In this document: one piece after another, positions 9,404 to 19,398 of the stretch
Numbering within the stretch: the first letter of the stretch is position 1
How the letters are laid out: each line of letters opens with the position of its first letter
Assembly: GCF_001905465.1 (NCBI RefSeq)
Contig: NZ_LISX01000006.1
Coordinates: 401,599-465,598, forward strand
Origin: Kitasatospora sp. CB01950
Lineage (GTDB): Bacteria > Actinomycetota > Actinomycetes > Streptomycetales > Streptomycetaceae
Length of the DNA: 64,000 nucleotides
Direction of reading: 5' to 3'
Position numbers and translations under genes: made by a program
Notes under the pieces: generated by a model
What the model saw: only the letters and a program-made list of their open reading frames with translations
Database searches by the model: none
What the model was told of the DNA's origin: nothing

Positions 9404-12400
9404 GACGCCTCCTGGCCTTCGTTGCGTGCAGCAGAACCAGCTGTGCGCGGATCCTCCTGTTTCACCGGGTCCCACTCCCCGCGAGCGACGGCAGCATCCA
9501 GCCGCGCCTGGAACACGGCGTGCGCCTCACGCATCTCCCGCTCGCGGTCCGCCTTGTAGAAGGGAGCCCTGTAGCCGTCCGGCACCGGGGCGTTATCGGG
9601 ATCGGCCAGGTGAGCCGTGAGCTGCGCGAAGCTCTCCTTGCCCTGGTACTGCCCGATCGTACGGGCGTTGCCGGCCAGCTTCCGGCCCTCCACATCGAAC
9701 CAGGTGACGGCCTCGTACTTCTGCAGCACGGGGAAGCGCCCCCGATACGCGGCGATCAGCGCGTCCGCGTCCATGCCGAGCCAGACCGCGACCAGCGCGT
9801 CGATCTCCACCAGTGCGGAACGGCGGGCCCGTTCGGTACGCAGCGGAGTGTCGGACTGCCACTGCGGGGTCACTTCGTGCAACGGCTGGAGCTCCGGCCA
9901 GTCACACGCCCACGGCTCGTACCCCGGCCAGGTGCGGTCGTACAGCTCGGCCCATAGGTCGGAGTAGGCGCGGGTGAGGCAGTTCAGGCGCAGGGTGCGA
10001 AGTAGGAGCGCGGAGGCGAGGGGGTGGCCGGGGGCAGGGGCTGGCATGGCCTTGGGCCCCTTCACCACGAGGTCGCTACGACCAGTAGCTCTCAGAAGGT
10101 AGTCCAATGGCAGAGAGGCCCAAAACCCGGCTGCCAACGCAGTTAGGCGGTCGTCCGGCATGGCGAGACTATGCACTGCATGAATGTGCGCAGACCCTGG
10201 CGGCACCAGGGCCGCGTACAAAGCGCGCTCGGTATTCGGAGCGATCTGTCGACGCCAGGCCAACCGGTTGAAGATAGTGAACCGGCGACGCGCGCGACCG
10301 ATGAGGAAAATATCAATTTGCTCCGCGGTGACCCGCTCCGGAGAAGCGCCTGTCTGCGCGCTGACCGCATTCTTGGCGGCGTCGCGAGCATCGGCACTCG
10401 CACGGAGTCGCGCAAGCACGCGGTGATCGATCCAGCGGTCTTGCGCCGTGAGGTACTCGCCAGTCTTACCTCTCATCCTCACGTAGGCGGTATCCGGAAC
10501 GAATTCATCGGCAAGGGCAACCAGGTCCGCACCAAAGGCGTCGTTACTGTTCGCGTCATGCCGCTTGAACACCGGGGTGGCTACGCTGAACTGGGCACCT
10601 TTCAAGATTACTTGCCGCCAGCGGTCCGGATGAAATGATGCTTCCTCCGGCCCGGCTGGGCGGTTGTAATCAATAAGGCCGATCTCCCTTGCGCTGCTCT
10701 CGTGGTAGCCGGCAGAGATCTGTGGCCCAAACGTTCCCAGTCTCAGCGGATAACCAGCCAGCGCCTCAATGGCTGCTGCCTCCGCCGTACTAACTGGGAA
10801 CAGTAGCTTTCCCTGTTCCACCGGCTGCCCCTGTTCGTCCAGCAGCTGTTGCCACATCGCAAGTTGGTCGTAATTCACTCGCACAACCCGAGCCAGGTGC
10901 GGCCTCTCATCGAACTCGCCATTGCGATAGCGGACGCCAGGCGCGTCTCCAGTGCCGTCATGCTTGGCCGACAGTCGTAGCGCATCGACCGACACCAACC
11001 ATGACAGATGGTCGAAATCAATCCCGCCAGGGGCACCGTACACATGCACACCGAAATGAGAGGTGTCCCCCACAGGCCGCGGGAAGAACCGCTGTCCGGA
11101 ATTAACGAAGTCTCCGTGCACCCGCAGCCGCCGGTACGCAGCCTCCCGCAACACCCCTTCCTTCTCTCCGGTGAAGTGCGTGTCCGGGTGCACCATCCCT
11201 GCCGTACCCGCCACCGAGGAGTGCGCCCACACCTGGTGCATGAACGCCCGGTACAGGTCCGGCTGTGTGCCCGTCAGCAGCGGGTAGAACTGCTCCGAGC
11301 CGAAAAGCGCCACCTGCGCGCTGAGCGAAATCAGTTCGTCCAGCACCCAGCTCCGCGCCGCCGGGGTCCTGAGCAGGTCGTCCTTGCGCCGCTGCTTCTC
11401 CGCCGTCGACGCCTTCTCCGTCAGCTTGAACCAAGGCTCGTGCTCCGCCAGCACCCCGGCCTCGTCCCAGCGCGGCCGCACCCACGGCGGGTTGCCCACC
11501 TGAAGATCGAAGCCGCCGCCCTGAGCGAAGACCAGCGCGAAGTCCAACTCCCAGTGCAGAAAGCCTTGTTCCTCGGCGATTCGCTGCACCGTGGCCAACC
11601 AGGGAAAGCGTTCCTCAAGCTTCCAGACCGAGTCCATGCCCATGAACGCGGGCAGGCCGTCCTCGAAGGTCGAGACGTCCTCCAGGTCCCGAAGGTCGCC
11701 GATCAGCGAGTCGGTCGGCGCGTCGTAGGTGCCGAGCAGGGCTTCCGCAAAGTCCAGCCAGTCGGCGAAGTCGGCCAGCGCGATGGTGTTCCGCCGCCTC
11801 GGCGCCGGGCGCCGCCCGCGTCGGACACCGGGTGCCGAGCTACCGCCCGTCGACACGGGCGCACTGTCGGCAAGCCCCGCGAACAGGCTCTCCTGCTCCG
11901 CCCCGGCGGCGAACAGCGAGGTCTGCTCAGCGACCACCCAGCCCGCCTCGACCACCGGCTCGCCGACCTGCGGCAGGACGGCGAGGACCGACTCGACGGC
12001 ACTCACTCCCCCGCCAGTCTCCTCCACGTACACGGCCGCGCTGCCATCGAGCAGTTCCGCCTGGTCGACCGGCCAGAACCACAGCGCGCACCAGGCGTCC
12101 ATCATGGTCTTGAGCCGCCAGTACGGGGTGCCGGGCGAGTCGAACAGGTCCTTGTAGACCTTCTCCTTCGACACCGCGCCCTCGGGCCGCCGCAGGAACG
12201 CGTACTCCTCCGCGTCCTCGCCGGGTGTCGCCTCGGCTCCCCACACCGTCACCCGTCGGGAGATCTCGCTCTCGGAGATCTCCATCCGCCGCACCACCAG
12301 CTCCCACAGGAACTCGGCCCGACGCGCCACGGCCTGGAGCCGGGCCAGCTGGGACAGCTTCTGTCCCCGCGCAGCCTTCACCGCGGGCGGCTTGAGGATG

Positions 12401-14841
12401 CCCTTCTTCCAGGCCGCGAGCCGCCGTGCCTGCTCGGGGGCGAGCGCCTTCGCCTCCTTCTCGCTGGCGACCGCGGCCCAGCCGACGGCCGGCAGCAGGA
12501 ACTGGTGCACCGCGCCGTCCGGCAGTTCCTGCCGCTCACCGTCCCCGCCGTGGAACGGCAGCGGGGTCGGCCCGAGCGCGCCCTTGGACTTGAGCCAGAG
12601 CTTCTCCTTGCCGCCCACCACGTCCCCGTCGAAGACCGCACGGCGGCCGCCGATCAGCGAGTTGCCCCGCCGCAGGTGCAGGCCGAACCACGGCGCGCGC
12701 ATGCCGGGGTGCATGGTGTTGAGCCACAGCGACACCTCGGCCAGCTCGACACCCGTGGCGTTGAGGTCGACACCGTACGCGTTGTGCAGCGCAATGTACG
12801 CCTTGGCCTTCTGCTCCTCCGCGAGCGCCTGGCTGGTCGGAATGGTGGTACCGAGCTCCTCCTGCCTGCGGCGCAGGTACTCCTTGGCGACCTGGTTGAT
12901 CGCCTCGTTGAGGAAGGCCCCGGAGCCGAGCGCGGGCTCGCAGATCCGGTACTTGAGCAGTTCGGAGGCCCGCGTGCGGACGACGTTCCCGTCCGCGTCC
13001 TTCTCCTGGTCGAGCCGGTGCTTGAGGGTCAGCTCGACGGTGACCTTGGTCAACGATTCGGGGGTGTAGTACGAGGCGGAGGTCTGCCGGTCCCGCCCCG
13101 CGAGGCGGTAGACGAACGAGCCCCGCGCGTACTTCTTCCGCCCGCGCAGGCCCTTCTTGGCGTCGCGCTCGTCGTACTGGACGAACACCTCGTCGGGGTA
13201 GTCACCCTGCCGACTCGCCGGGATCATCCAGGAGCCGTCCTTGGCATCACCGCCCTTGGCGACCTCGTACAGCTCCTCCTCGGCGATGAAGCCGGTGTAG
13301 GACATCAGCCCCTCGTACACCGCACCGAGCTGGTTGATGCCCAGGTTGCGGTACGAGATGAAGCCGCCGCGCTCGCCCTTCCTCGCGTCCTTCATGGTCA
13401 GCAGCCGCAGCACCTCGTGCAGGGCGGCGTTGCGCAGCCGCAGGTCGAGCCAGGCCGGGTTGTCGTCGTCCGCGCGCGGGTCGAAGGTGTAGAGGCCGAT
13501 CAGCTTCACGGACTTCGGCTCGAACAGTTCGCTGCGCAGCGGCTCGAAGCGCAGGCCGCGGTCCTCGCTGCGCCGCTTCTGCTTGGCCTTCCTGGTGTCC
13601 TCGTCGTCGCCGGGGAGTTCGTCGTCCGGCTCACTGCCGTACTCGCGATGGCCGTGGTTGACCTTGTTGAACAGGACGTCCAGCGACTGGTGCAGGTGGA
13701 AGCCGTCACGGGCGGCCGGATCGACCAACTGCTCGTCCCGGGCGACGAGTTCGCGCAGCCGGGCCATCGAGTACCCGGCCTCGTAGCTGCCGTCGTCGGC
13801 GGGCAGGATGCCCAGCTCGGGACGGGCCTCGGCGTAGAGCAGGAACAGTATCCGGTACAGGTAGCGCAGTGACTCGCGGGTGAGCCGCCTGGCGAACGGG
13901 GTCCTGCCGTCGTCGATGTCGCCGGGCTCCAGACCCTCCGCAGCGAGCCGGTGCAGAACTTCCTGGGCGATGATCTCGACCGAGCGCTGCAGCCCGCTGC
14001 GCAGCTCACCGCTGACACCGACGGCGTTGGTGCTGGAGGCCTTGAGCAGAGTGTCGAGGAGGGGCTCGGAACCGTTGTCGCCGGGGCGGAGCATCTCCTG
14101 CCCGAACAGCGCGGCGATGGTGGCGAGTTCGCCGCCCTGTCGGCGGTCGTTGCGTTCCAGGGCGGCGTCGAGGTTGACCGCGAGGTAGCGGCCTTCGCCC
14201 CAGCTGTTGCGGTCGGCCAGCACCAGTACGCCGCCGATGAGCAGCAGGACGAAGCGCGGTGGGGTTCCGTCCGCTCCTCCCAGGGTGCCGGCGAACAGCC
14301 AGGAAGCCAGTGCGGCACCGTCATTGTAGTTCTCGGCGGCGCTGACCCGCAGCGGGTGAAGCAGGCGGCCGGAGCCGGTGGGGTCGAGGGCGGCGTCGTT
14401 GTCGGTGGCCCACCCGCAGTCCACCGCCACGATGCCGTGGCCGTGGTAGGCGACCTGCACGGTGTGATCGCGGCCGGCGCGGTGCACGGTCAGTTCGGCC
14501 GGGCCACCGTCGTCGTACCCGAGGGCGTGCAGTACCTGCTGGTGCCATTCGCCGAGCTGCTTCGTCCACTCCGGGTTGCCGTGGCCGCGGCGGGAGTACT
14601 CGTCCTCGGCGTCGGCCCGGGCGGCCTCGGCGAAGAAGCCGCGCAGCTCCTCACCGAAGTACGGGGTGCGCAGGCCCCGCACCCGTTCGCGCGCCGTGGT
14701 CCGCCGGTCGTGCTCGTCGCCCTCGCGCAGCGTCCAGGTGTCCAGCAACTGCTTCTTCAGGTCGGCGGCGAGCTGCTCGGCGAAGTAGTGCGCCGCGAAG
14801 TACTCACCGCGGTTGCTGAAGGAGTCGTAGTCGGTGCTCAT
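9400..14841 (-). CDS. Large Eco57I/PglX-type N6-adenine DNA methyltransferase (DrmMI-like)
   Basis: 1813 residues. The ATG (MSTDYDSFSNRGEYF) overlaps the helicase stop by one base (TGATG). A long N-terminal region of about 620 residues precedes SAM-binding motif I, CEPALGSGAFLNEA near residue 635, followed by YGVDLNATGVELAEVSLWL. Catalytic motif IV GNPPWVRPRW lies near 1117, and the remaining 700 residues probably hold target recognition and helical domains. A roughly 480-residue gap between motifs I and IV is typical of type IIG/Eco57I and PglX/DrmMI enzymes. No PD-(D/E)XK nuclease was recognised in the N-terminus. It probably marks self DNA by adenine methylation for the neighbouring helicase/nuclease machinery. 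The SNF2-methylase order matches class 1 DISARM drmD-drmMI. Confidence 0.88.
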   Translation of the reverse strand: MSTDYDSFSNRGEYFAAHYFAEQLAADLKKQLLDTWTLREGDEHDRRTTARERVRGLRTPYFGEELRGFFAEAARADAEDEYSRRGHGNPEWTKQLGEWHQQVLHALGYDDGGPAELTVHRAGRDHTVQVAYHGHGIVAVDCGWATDNDAALDPTGSGRLLHPLRVSAAENYNDGAALASWLFAGTLGGADGTPPRFVLLLIGGVLVLADRNSWGEGRYLAVNLDAALERNDRRQGGELATIAALFGQEMLRPGDNGSEPLLDTLLKASSTNAVGVSGELRSGLQRSVEIIAQEVLHRLAAEGLEPGDIDDGRTPFARRLTRESLRYLYRILFLLYAEARPELGILPADDGSYEAGYSMARLRELVARDEQLVDPAARDGFHLHQSLDVLFNKVNHGHREYGSEPDDELPGDDEDTRKAKQKRRSEDRGLRFEPLRSELFEPKSVKLIGLYTFDPRADDDNPAWLDLRLRNAALHEVLRLLTMKDARKGERGGFISYRNLGINQLGAVYEGLMSYTGFIAEEELYEVAKGGDAKDGSWMIPASRQGDYPDEVFVQYDERDAKKGLRGRKKYARGSFVYRLAGRDRQTSASYYTPESLTKVTVELTLKHRLDQEKDADGNVVRTRASELLKYRICEPALGSGAFLNEAINQVAKEYLRRRQEELGTTIPTSQALAEEQKAKAYIALHNAYGVDLNATGVELAEVSLWLNTMHPGMRAPWFGLHLRRGNSLIGGRRAVFDGDVVGGKEKLWLKSKGALGPTPLPFHGGDGERQELPDGAVHQFLLPAVGWAAVASEKEAKALAPEQARRLAAWKKGILKPPAVKAARGQKLSQLARLQAVARRAEFLWELVVRRMEISESEISRRVTVWGAEATPGEDAEEYAFLRRPEGAVSKEKVYKDLFDSPGTPYWRLKTMMDAWCALWFWPVDQAELLDGSAAVYVEETGGGVSAVESVLAVLPQVGEPVVEAGWVVAEQTSLFAAGAEQESLFAGLADSAPVSTGGSSAPGVRRGRRPAPRRRNTIALADFADWLDFAEALLGTYDAPTDSLIGDLRDLEDVSTFEDGLPAFMGMDSVWKLEERFPWLATVQRIAEEQGFLHWELDFALVFAQGGGFDLQVGNPPWVRPRWDEAGVLAEHEPWFKLTEKASTAEKQRRKDDLLRTPAARSWVLDELISLSAQVALFGSEQFYPLLTGTQPDLYRAFMHQVWAHSSVAGTAGMVHPDTHFTGEKEGVLREAAYRRLRVHGDFVNSGQRFFPRPVGDTSHFGVHVYGAPGGIDFDHLSWLVSVDALRLSAKHDGTGDAPGVRYRNGEFDERPHLARVVRVNYDQLAMWQQLLDEQGQPVEQGKLLFPVSTAEAAAIEALAGYPLRLGTFGPQISAGYHESSAREIGLIDYNRPAGPEEASFHPDRWRQVILKGAQFSVATPVFKRHDANSNDAFGADLVALADEFVPDTAYVRMRGKTGEYLTAQDRWIDHRVLARLRASADARDAAKNAVSAQTGASPERVTAEQIDIFLIGRARRRFTIFNRLAWRRQIAPNTERALYAALVPPGSAHIHAVHSLAMPDDRLTALAAGFWASLPLDYLLRATGRSDLVVKGPKAMPAPAPGHPLASALLLRTLRLNCLTRAYSDLWAELYDRTWPGYEPWACDWPELQPLHEVTPQWQSDTPLRTERARRSALVEIDALVAVWLGMDADALIAAYRGRFPVLQKYEAVTWFDVEGRKLAGNARTIGQYQGKESFAQLTAHLADPDNAPVPDGYRAPFYKADREREMREAHAVFQARLDAAVARGEWDPVKQEDPRTAGSAARNEGQEAS

Positions 14842-17800
14842 CAGTGCGAGTTCTCCAGGACGGCGAGCAGGCGCAGCATGGGGGCGCCGGAGGTCTCCAG
14901 GGACTTGACCAGGCCGAAGAGGTCGCCGGCGGTTCGGGCGGTCTGTTCCTTGTCCGGGCGGGTCCCGATGGACAGGGCTTCCTGCTTCCAGTAGGTCAGC
15001 CGCTTGCGGTAGGGCTCCAGAGTCGCTTCCACCTGTCGGCGGTAGTCGTCCTCCCGGGCCTTCAGGTGGGCGGTCGCGGCGTCGATCGCCGCCGGTACCA
15101 GGCCTTGCAGGCCGGGCAGGTCGCGTGGGGCGGCGCGGCCCGGCATGTGCGGGCCGACTCCGGCCCGGTCGAGGAACGCGTTGTCCATGGCCTCGACCAC
15201 CGGCTCGCCAGGCAGGCCGTGGACGGCCATCCACTCGACCACCGTGGGACGGCCCTTGGCATTGGAGTAGATGCCCTGGACGAGAAACGTGGGGCCGGGC
15301 ACGTCGGCGGAGAGCACGGGCGCCTCGTGGCGGCCGATCTCGACCAGGACCTTGTCGGTGAGCCAGTCGATGACGGGGTGGATGTCCGTCAGGTAGGACA
15401 CGTTCGGCCACAGGGTGTCCGAGGAGTCGCGGGCGACCTGGAGCCGTCGGCCGGCCAGGTCCTTGGAGAACGTCACCCGAAGGCGTCCGGAGCCCTTCTT
15501 GCCGGGCAGGACCTGCTGCTCGTCCAGGTAGGACTTGGGCAGGGCGCGGAAGCGGTAGGCGAGGTCGCGCGGCGGTTCGAAGGCGATGGTGCCGTCGGGG
15601 TCGCGGCGCAGTGTCAGCTCGTCCTCGGGGTTGGTGCGGCAGATCTGCCGCAGTCCTGCTTCGAAGTACTCGGCGGTGCCGGGAAACAGGTTCGGCACCC
15701 GGGCCCGGGAGACCTCGCGCCGGACAGGGGTGGCGCCGACCTGGGCCAGCAGCCCGGCCAGCATGCCGCCGCCGCTCTGCCGGGACGCCTTGATCGACTC
15801 CTCGACGGTGCGGCCCGCGATCAGGTCCTTGGTCAGCCGGGTCTCTTCCTCCTGTGCCCGGTAGATCCCGGTGACGGCCTCGGCCGATCCTTCGATCTTG
15901 TGCGCCTGTTCCTCACGGGCGAGGAGCTTCTCGCCGACCAGGCGGTCGTCCAGGGTGCGCGCCTCGCCGGTGACGGCATCGGTACGCCAGGGCAGGTCGC
16001 TGGTCAGGATCATGGCGCGGAACTGCGGGGAGCGGGCCTGACCGTAGCGGTCGATGCGGCCGTTGCGCTGCTCGATGCGGATCAGCGACCAGGGGAGGTC
16101 GTAGTGCACCAGCAGGTAGCACTGCTGATGCAGGTTGACGCCTTCGGAGGCGACGTCACCGGTGAACAGCAGCCGGACCGGGTCGTCGCGCAACCCGAAC
16201 TTCTCCACCAGTCTGATCTGTTCCTGGTCGGTGTTGGCTTCGCCGTGCATGACCTGGACCGCGCCGGTGGAGCCGTCGCCGTGGCCGTAGGCGAGCCAGG
16301 GCTTCCGGTCGTCGACGTCCGGGCCCTTGGTGAAACCGAGCTCCGCCGGAACGGCTTGCGCGAGCCACTTCAGGGTGGGGATGCGCTCGGAGAAAACCAC
16401 GACGCGCACGTCCGAACCGGGACCCACGCCGAGCTCGCGCAGCTCGGCCACCAGGGCCTTGAGCTTCGCCGAATCGTCGTCGCCGATCCGGCGGGCCAGA
16501 CGTTCGAGGTCGGTGAGGGCGGCGAGTTCGGCCGCGGCCTGCTCGTCGGTGCGCTGGCGTCGCTGCACGCGAGCCGGGCCGCCGTCCCCGTTCTGCTGGG
16601 GGTCCTTACGGTCGGTCAGGGTCTTCTTGCGGGTCGCGACGGTCTGCAGCAGCGCGTGGTGGGAGGAGAGGAACGACTTGAGGAGGTTGTAGGCGTCCAG
16701 TTGGTTCCAGGCCACCGAGGCGACCGACTCGTCACGGGGGATCCAGCGGTCGGCGAGTTCCTCGAAGACGGCGAGTTCGGCCTCGCTCGCGGGGGCCGCC
16801 ACGGGTACCGAAGGACCGCGGTCGGCCCACGCGCCGCGCAAGGAGTCGCGGACCTCGGGCGTGGCCTTGGTGCGGCGGATGTAGAGGTGCTCCAGGTCGG
16901 ACACCTCGTACTTGCCGGGGTCGGCGATCGCCGCCGGGTCGAGCAGACGGATCAGCTCGGCGAAGGAACGGGTGTCACCGTTGTGCGGGGTCGCCGAGGC
17001 GAGGACGAGCGCGTCGGTCTTCCGTGCGAGCAATCTGGCCAGGGTGTTGGTGTCGGTGCCGCGGTTGACCAGGCGGTGCGACTCGTCGATCACCACCGCG
17101 TCCCACTCGGTCTTCTCCAGGTGATGGGCGTACTGGCCCTCGCGCTTGAGGGTGTCCATCGAGACGATCACCCGCTTGAAGTAGGCGAACGGGTTCCGCC
17201 CCGAGGGAATCTCCTGCTGGATCCGCTGGATGCCGGTGGAGTCCAGCCGCACCAGCGGAATCGCGAAACGCGTCCACAGTTCGCGCTGGAACTGCTCCAG
17301 CACGTGCTGCGGGGTGACCACCAGGATCCGCTCGCCGCGCCCGCGCCTGATCAGCTCCGCCAGCAGGATCCCGATCTCCAGGGTCTTGCCCAGTCCGACC
17401 ACGTCCGCGATCAGCAGGCGGGGCTGCGGGTTGACCATCGACAGGGCGAGTTCGGCCGGCCGCAGCTGATGGGTCTGCGCGTCCATCAGGAAGTTGTCCG
17501 CCAGCCCGAGGCCGTGCTCGGTCTGCGGAAGGGAAGACTTGCGGACCACCGCCTCCAGATACAGCCGGGCCCGGCGGTGGTTGGGCGAGTCGTCGGCCAC
17601 CAGCCGTGCCTCGCGCGGGTCGAGAACCTGGATCGTGTCCAGTCGGCTGTAGAAGGTCGCGTCGGTGTCCCGGACGAACGAGGAGATTCCGGTGACCTCG
17701 ACCATCCAGCCGTCGTGCTCGGTCGGGGTGACCTTTCGCACCAACCACTGCTCGTCGCGCACCAGCACCTGCGCACCGGGCGGGAAGTTCGGCCCGGTCG

Positions 17801-17939
17801 TCCTGGGGAAGGACGGCTTGTCCGACATGCGCTCCGGCTCCCAGGCGCTCCAGTCGGTCGACTCCGCACCGGTCTCCGATCCGTCACCGGTACCCGTGTC
17901 GACCACCACGTCGTTCCCCTGTTCCTTCGTTCTCGCCAT
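14841..17939 (-). CDS. SNF2-family helicase/translocase (DrmD-like)
   Basis: 1032 residues from the ATG at MARTKEQGNDVVVDTG. An in-frame upstream start is possible, but there is no better ribosome site. Two RecA lobes are present: Walker A ADVVGLGKTLEIG near residue 180, DESH box VVIDESHRLVNRG near 286, motif III ASATPHN, and helicase C with FTGDVASEGVNLHQQ and the arginine finger NGRIDRYGQ near 630. The C-terminal 350 residues are helical and end shortly before the methylase start. RapA/SNF2 proteins of this size are the DrmD component of class 1 DISARM, thought to translocate on DNA. It is the first gene of the operon after a 105-bp gap from the kinase gene. Confidence 0.85.
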   Translation of the reverse strand: MARTKEQGNDVVVDTGTGDGSETGAESTDWSAWEPERMSDKPSFPRTTGPNFPPGAQVLVRDEQWLVRKVTPTEHDGWMVEVTGISSFVRDTDATFYSRLDTIQVLDPREARLVADDSPNHRRARLYLEAVVRKSSLPQTEHGLGLADNFLMDAQTHQLRPAELALSMVNPQPRLLIADVVGLGKTLEIGILLAELIRRGRGERILVVTPQHVLEQFQRELWTRFAIPLVRLDSTGIQRIQQEIPSGRNPFAYFKRVIVSMDTLKREGQYAHHLEKTEWDAVVIDESHRLVNRGTDTNTLARLLARKTDALVLASATPHNGDTRSFAELIRLLDPAAIADPGKYEVSDLEHLYIRRTKATPEVRDSLRGAWADRGPSVPVAAPASEAELAVFEELADRWIPRDESVASVAWNQLDAYNLLKSFLSSHHALLQTVATRKKTLTDRKDPQQNGDGGPARVQRRQRTDEQAAAELAALTDLERLARRIGDDDSAKLKALVAELRELGVGPGSDVRVVVFSERIPTLKWLAQAVPAELGFTKGPDVDDRKPWLAYGHGDGSTGAVQVMHGEANTDQEQIRLVEKFGLRDDPVRLLFTGDVASEGVNLHQQCYLLVHYDLPWSLIRIEQRNGRIDRYGQARSPQFRAMILTSDLPWRTDAVTGEARTLDDRLVGEKLLAREEQAHKIEGSAEAVTGIYRAQEEETRLTKDLIAGRTVEESIKASRQSGGGMLAGLLAQVGATPVRREVSRARVPNLFPGTAEYFEAGLRQICRTNPEDELTLRRDPDGTIAFEPPRDLAYRFRALPKSYLDEQQVLPGKKGSGRLRVTFSKDLAGRRLQVARDSSDTLWPNVSYLTDIHPVIDWLTDKVLVEIGRHEAPVLSADVPGPTFLVQGIYSNAKGRPTVVEWMAVHGLPGEPVVEAMDNAFLDRAGVGPHMPGRAAPRDLPGLQGLVPAAIDAATAHLKAREDDYRRQVEATLEPYRKRLTYWKQEALSIGTRPDKEQTARTAGDLFGLVKSLETSGAPMLRLLAVLENSH

Positions 17940-18044
17940 AACCGCCACACTCTGACCACATCGTGGGCGTGTCCTTTTCCGGACCTGCCCACAGGCATCC
18001 AACCAGGCTCACCCCCGGCATCGACAGCAGCTACCGGCTGCCTC

Positions 18045-19175
18045 TCACAGGGCCGACTGCAACGCGTACGCCAAGCGCAGTTCCTCCGCGATGCGCTGCG
18101 AGGCCGGCGCTCTGGGACGGGACGGGCGGGGCGTCACCGCATCGGCTTCGGCGGCTCCAGGCGGCTCGGTCGGCTCCGCGGCGGAGCCCTCGCCGACGGC
18201 AGCGGGCGGGCCGTCCAGGGTCGCGGACGGCAGACCTGCTTCGACGTATGCCCTCAGCCGGTCCTCGACATCAGCGGTGAACGGGTCCGCCGCCGAGGTT
18301 CCCGGCCCACTCGCGCCCGTCCGCGCGATCAGCGCCTGCCTCGCGGAGACAGGGGTGACACCGAGTACCGTCATCAGCCCCGTACATGCCTCGGCCACCT
18401 GCTCGACCGTGGGCCGGTCCTCCGGCTCCTGTGCGAGCATCGAGGCCAGCAGTGGGAGCAGCGGCTCAGGAACACCGCTCAAGTCAGGGAACTGCGCCGG
18501 ATTGGAGACCTGGGCGACGATCGCCTCCCAGCGCGTTCCGTCATAGGGGTAGTGTCCCGCCGCCGCGTACAGCAGCACGGTGCCCAGCGCATAGACGTCC
18601 GCTGCCTCGGTCACGTGGGGATTCCCGGCCGCCTGCTCGGGCGGCATGCAGCGCACCGTCCCAATGATCATTCCGCTGTGGGAAAGGGACTCCTCCCTGG
18701 CATCCGCGAACGCTGCCAGGCCGAAATCGATGATCACCGGTCCGTAGGCGCCCAGAATGACGTTCTGCGGCTTGAGATCCCGGTGCAGCAGCCCGGCCCC
18801 ATGGACCACCCCGAGCCCTTCGGCCAGCAGTGCAGCAAGGCTCACCGTGTGCACCGCCGGCAGGGGCCCTCCACCATCCACGGCGTCGAGGAGGGTGCGA
18901 CCTGCCACGTACTCCATCGCCATCCAGGGCCGATCGGCGTACGGATCCGCGTCCAGGAAACGCGCGACCCGGTTGGTGCCGACCACTTTCCGAGCGGCCC
19001 GCGCTTCCTTCTCGAAACGCGCCCGTGTCACCGGGTCCAGCCGATCGGCCCGGATCAGTTTCACCGCGACAGGGTCTCCGGCCGGCGAATAGGCCAGGAA
19101 GACCTCTCCCATCCCTCCGGAGCCCAGCTTTCGCGCCACCGTGTAACGGCCGATCCGCTCGGGCATCCCCGGCAT
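18045..19175 (-). CDS. Cytosolic Hanks-type Ser/Thr protein kinase
   Basis: 376 residues from the ATG of MPGMPERIGRYTV; upstream codons are open but do not look like protein. The P-loop GSGGMGEVF, lysine AVKLI, catalytic HRDLKPQNVILG, DFG in IDFGLAAF, and PPEQ in place of APE are all intact, so it should be active. The kinase domain fills roughly residues 5-265. The rest is a low-complexity Pro/Ala/Glu tail with no transmembrane helix or PASTA repeats, so the protein is soluble. It lies between the ABC-3C cassette (224 bp upstream) and the SNF2 gene (105 bp downstream), on the same strand. It may be part of the defence operon, as kinase PglW accompanies methylase PglX in Pgl/BREX type 2, or an independent gene. 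Confidence 0.88.
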   Translation of the reverse strand: MPGMPERIGRYTVARKLGSGGMGEVFLAYSPAGDPVAVKLIRADRLDPVTRARFEKEARAARKVVGTNRVARFLDADPYADRPWMAMEYVAGRTLLDAVDGGGPLPAVHTVSLAALLAEGLGVVHGAGLLHRDLKPQNVILGAYGPVIIDFGLAAFADAREESLSHSGMIIGTVRCMPPEQAAGNPHVTEAADVYALGTVLLYAAAGHYPYDGTRWEAIVAQVSNPAQFPDLSGVPEPLLPLLASMLAQEPEDRPTVEQVAEACTGLMTVLGVTPVSARQALIARTGASGPGTSAADPFTADVEDRLRAYVEAGLPSATLDGPPAAVGEGSAAEPTEPPGAAEADAVTPRPSRPRAPASQRIAEELRLAYALQSAL

Positions 19176-19398
19176 GTCCCACTCAACCCTTTCGCACACG
19201 TGCGGCACCGCGATGCCGAGATCATCGCTGGTCAGCCTAGTCCGTGGCACACCCCCGAAGGGGAGGGATCGCGCAACTCCTCGCCCGAGCTCCCCATGCA
19301 GAAGCCGGAGAAGCCCTTTCTCGCGGCCCTGCCCGGCCGCCAAAGGAGCAGTCGGCCACAGCCCTGGGCAGAGCCCAGGCTGTCTACGGTATGCGGGC

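Noticed and set aside
11008..13872. 954-codon plus-strand open frame
   Set aside because: Lies opposite the methylase; low-complexity shadow.
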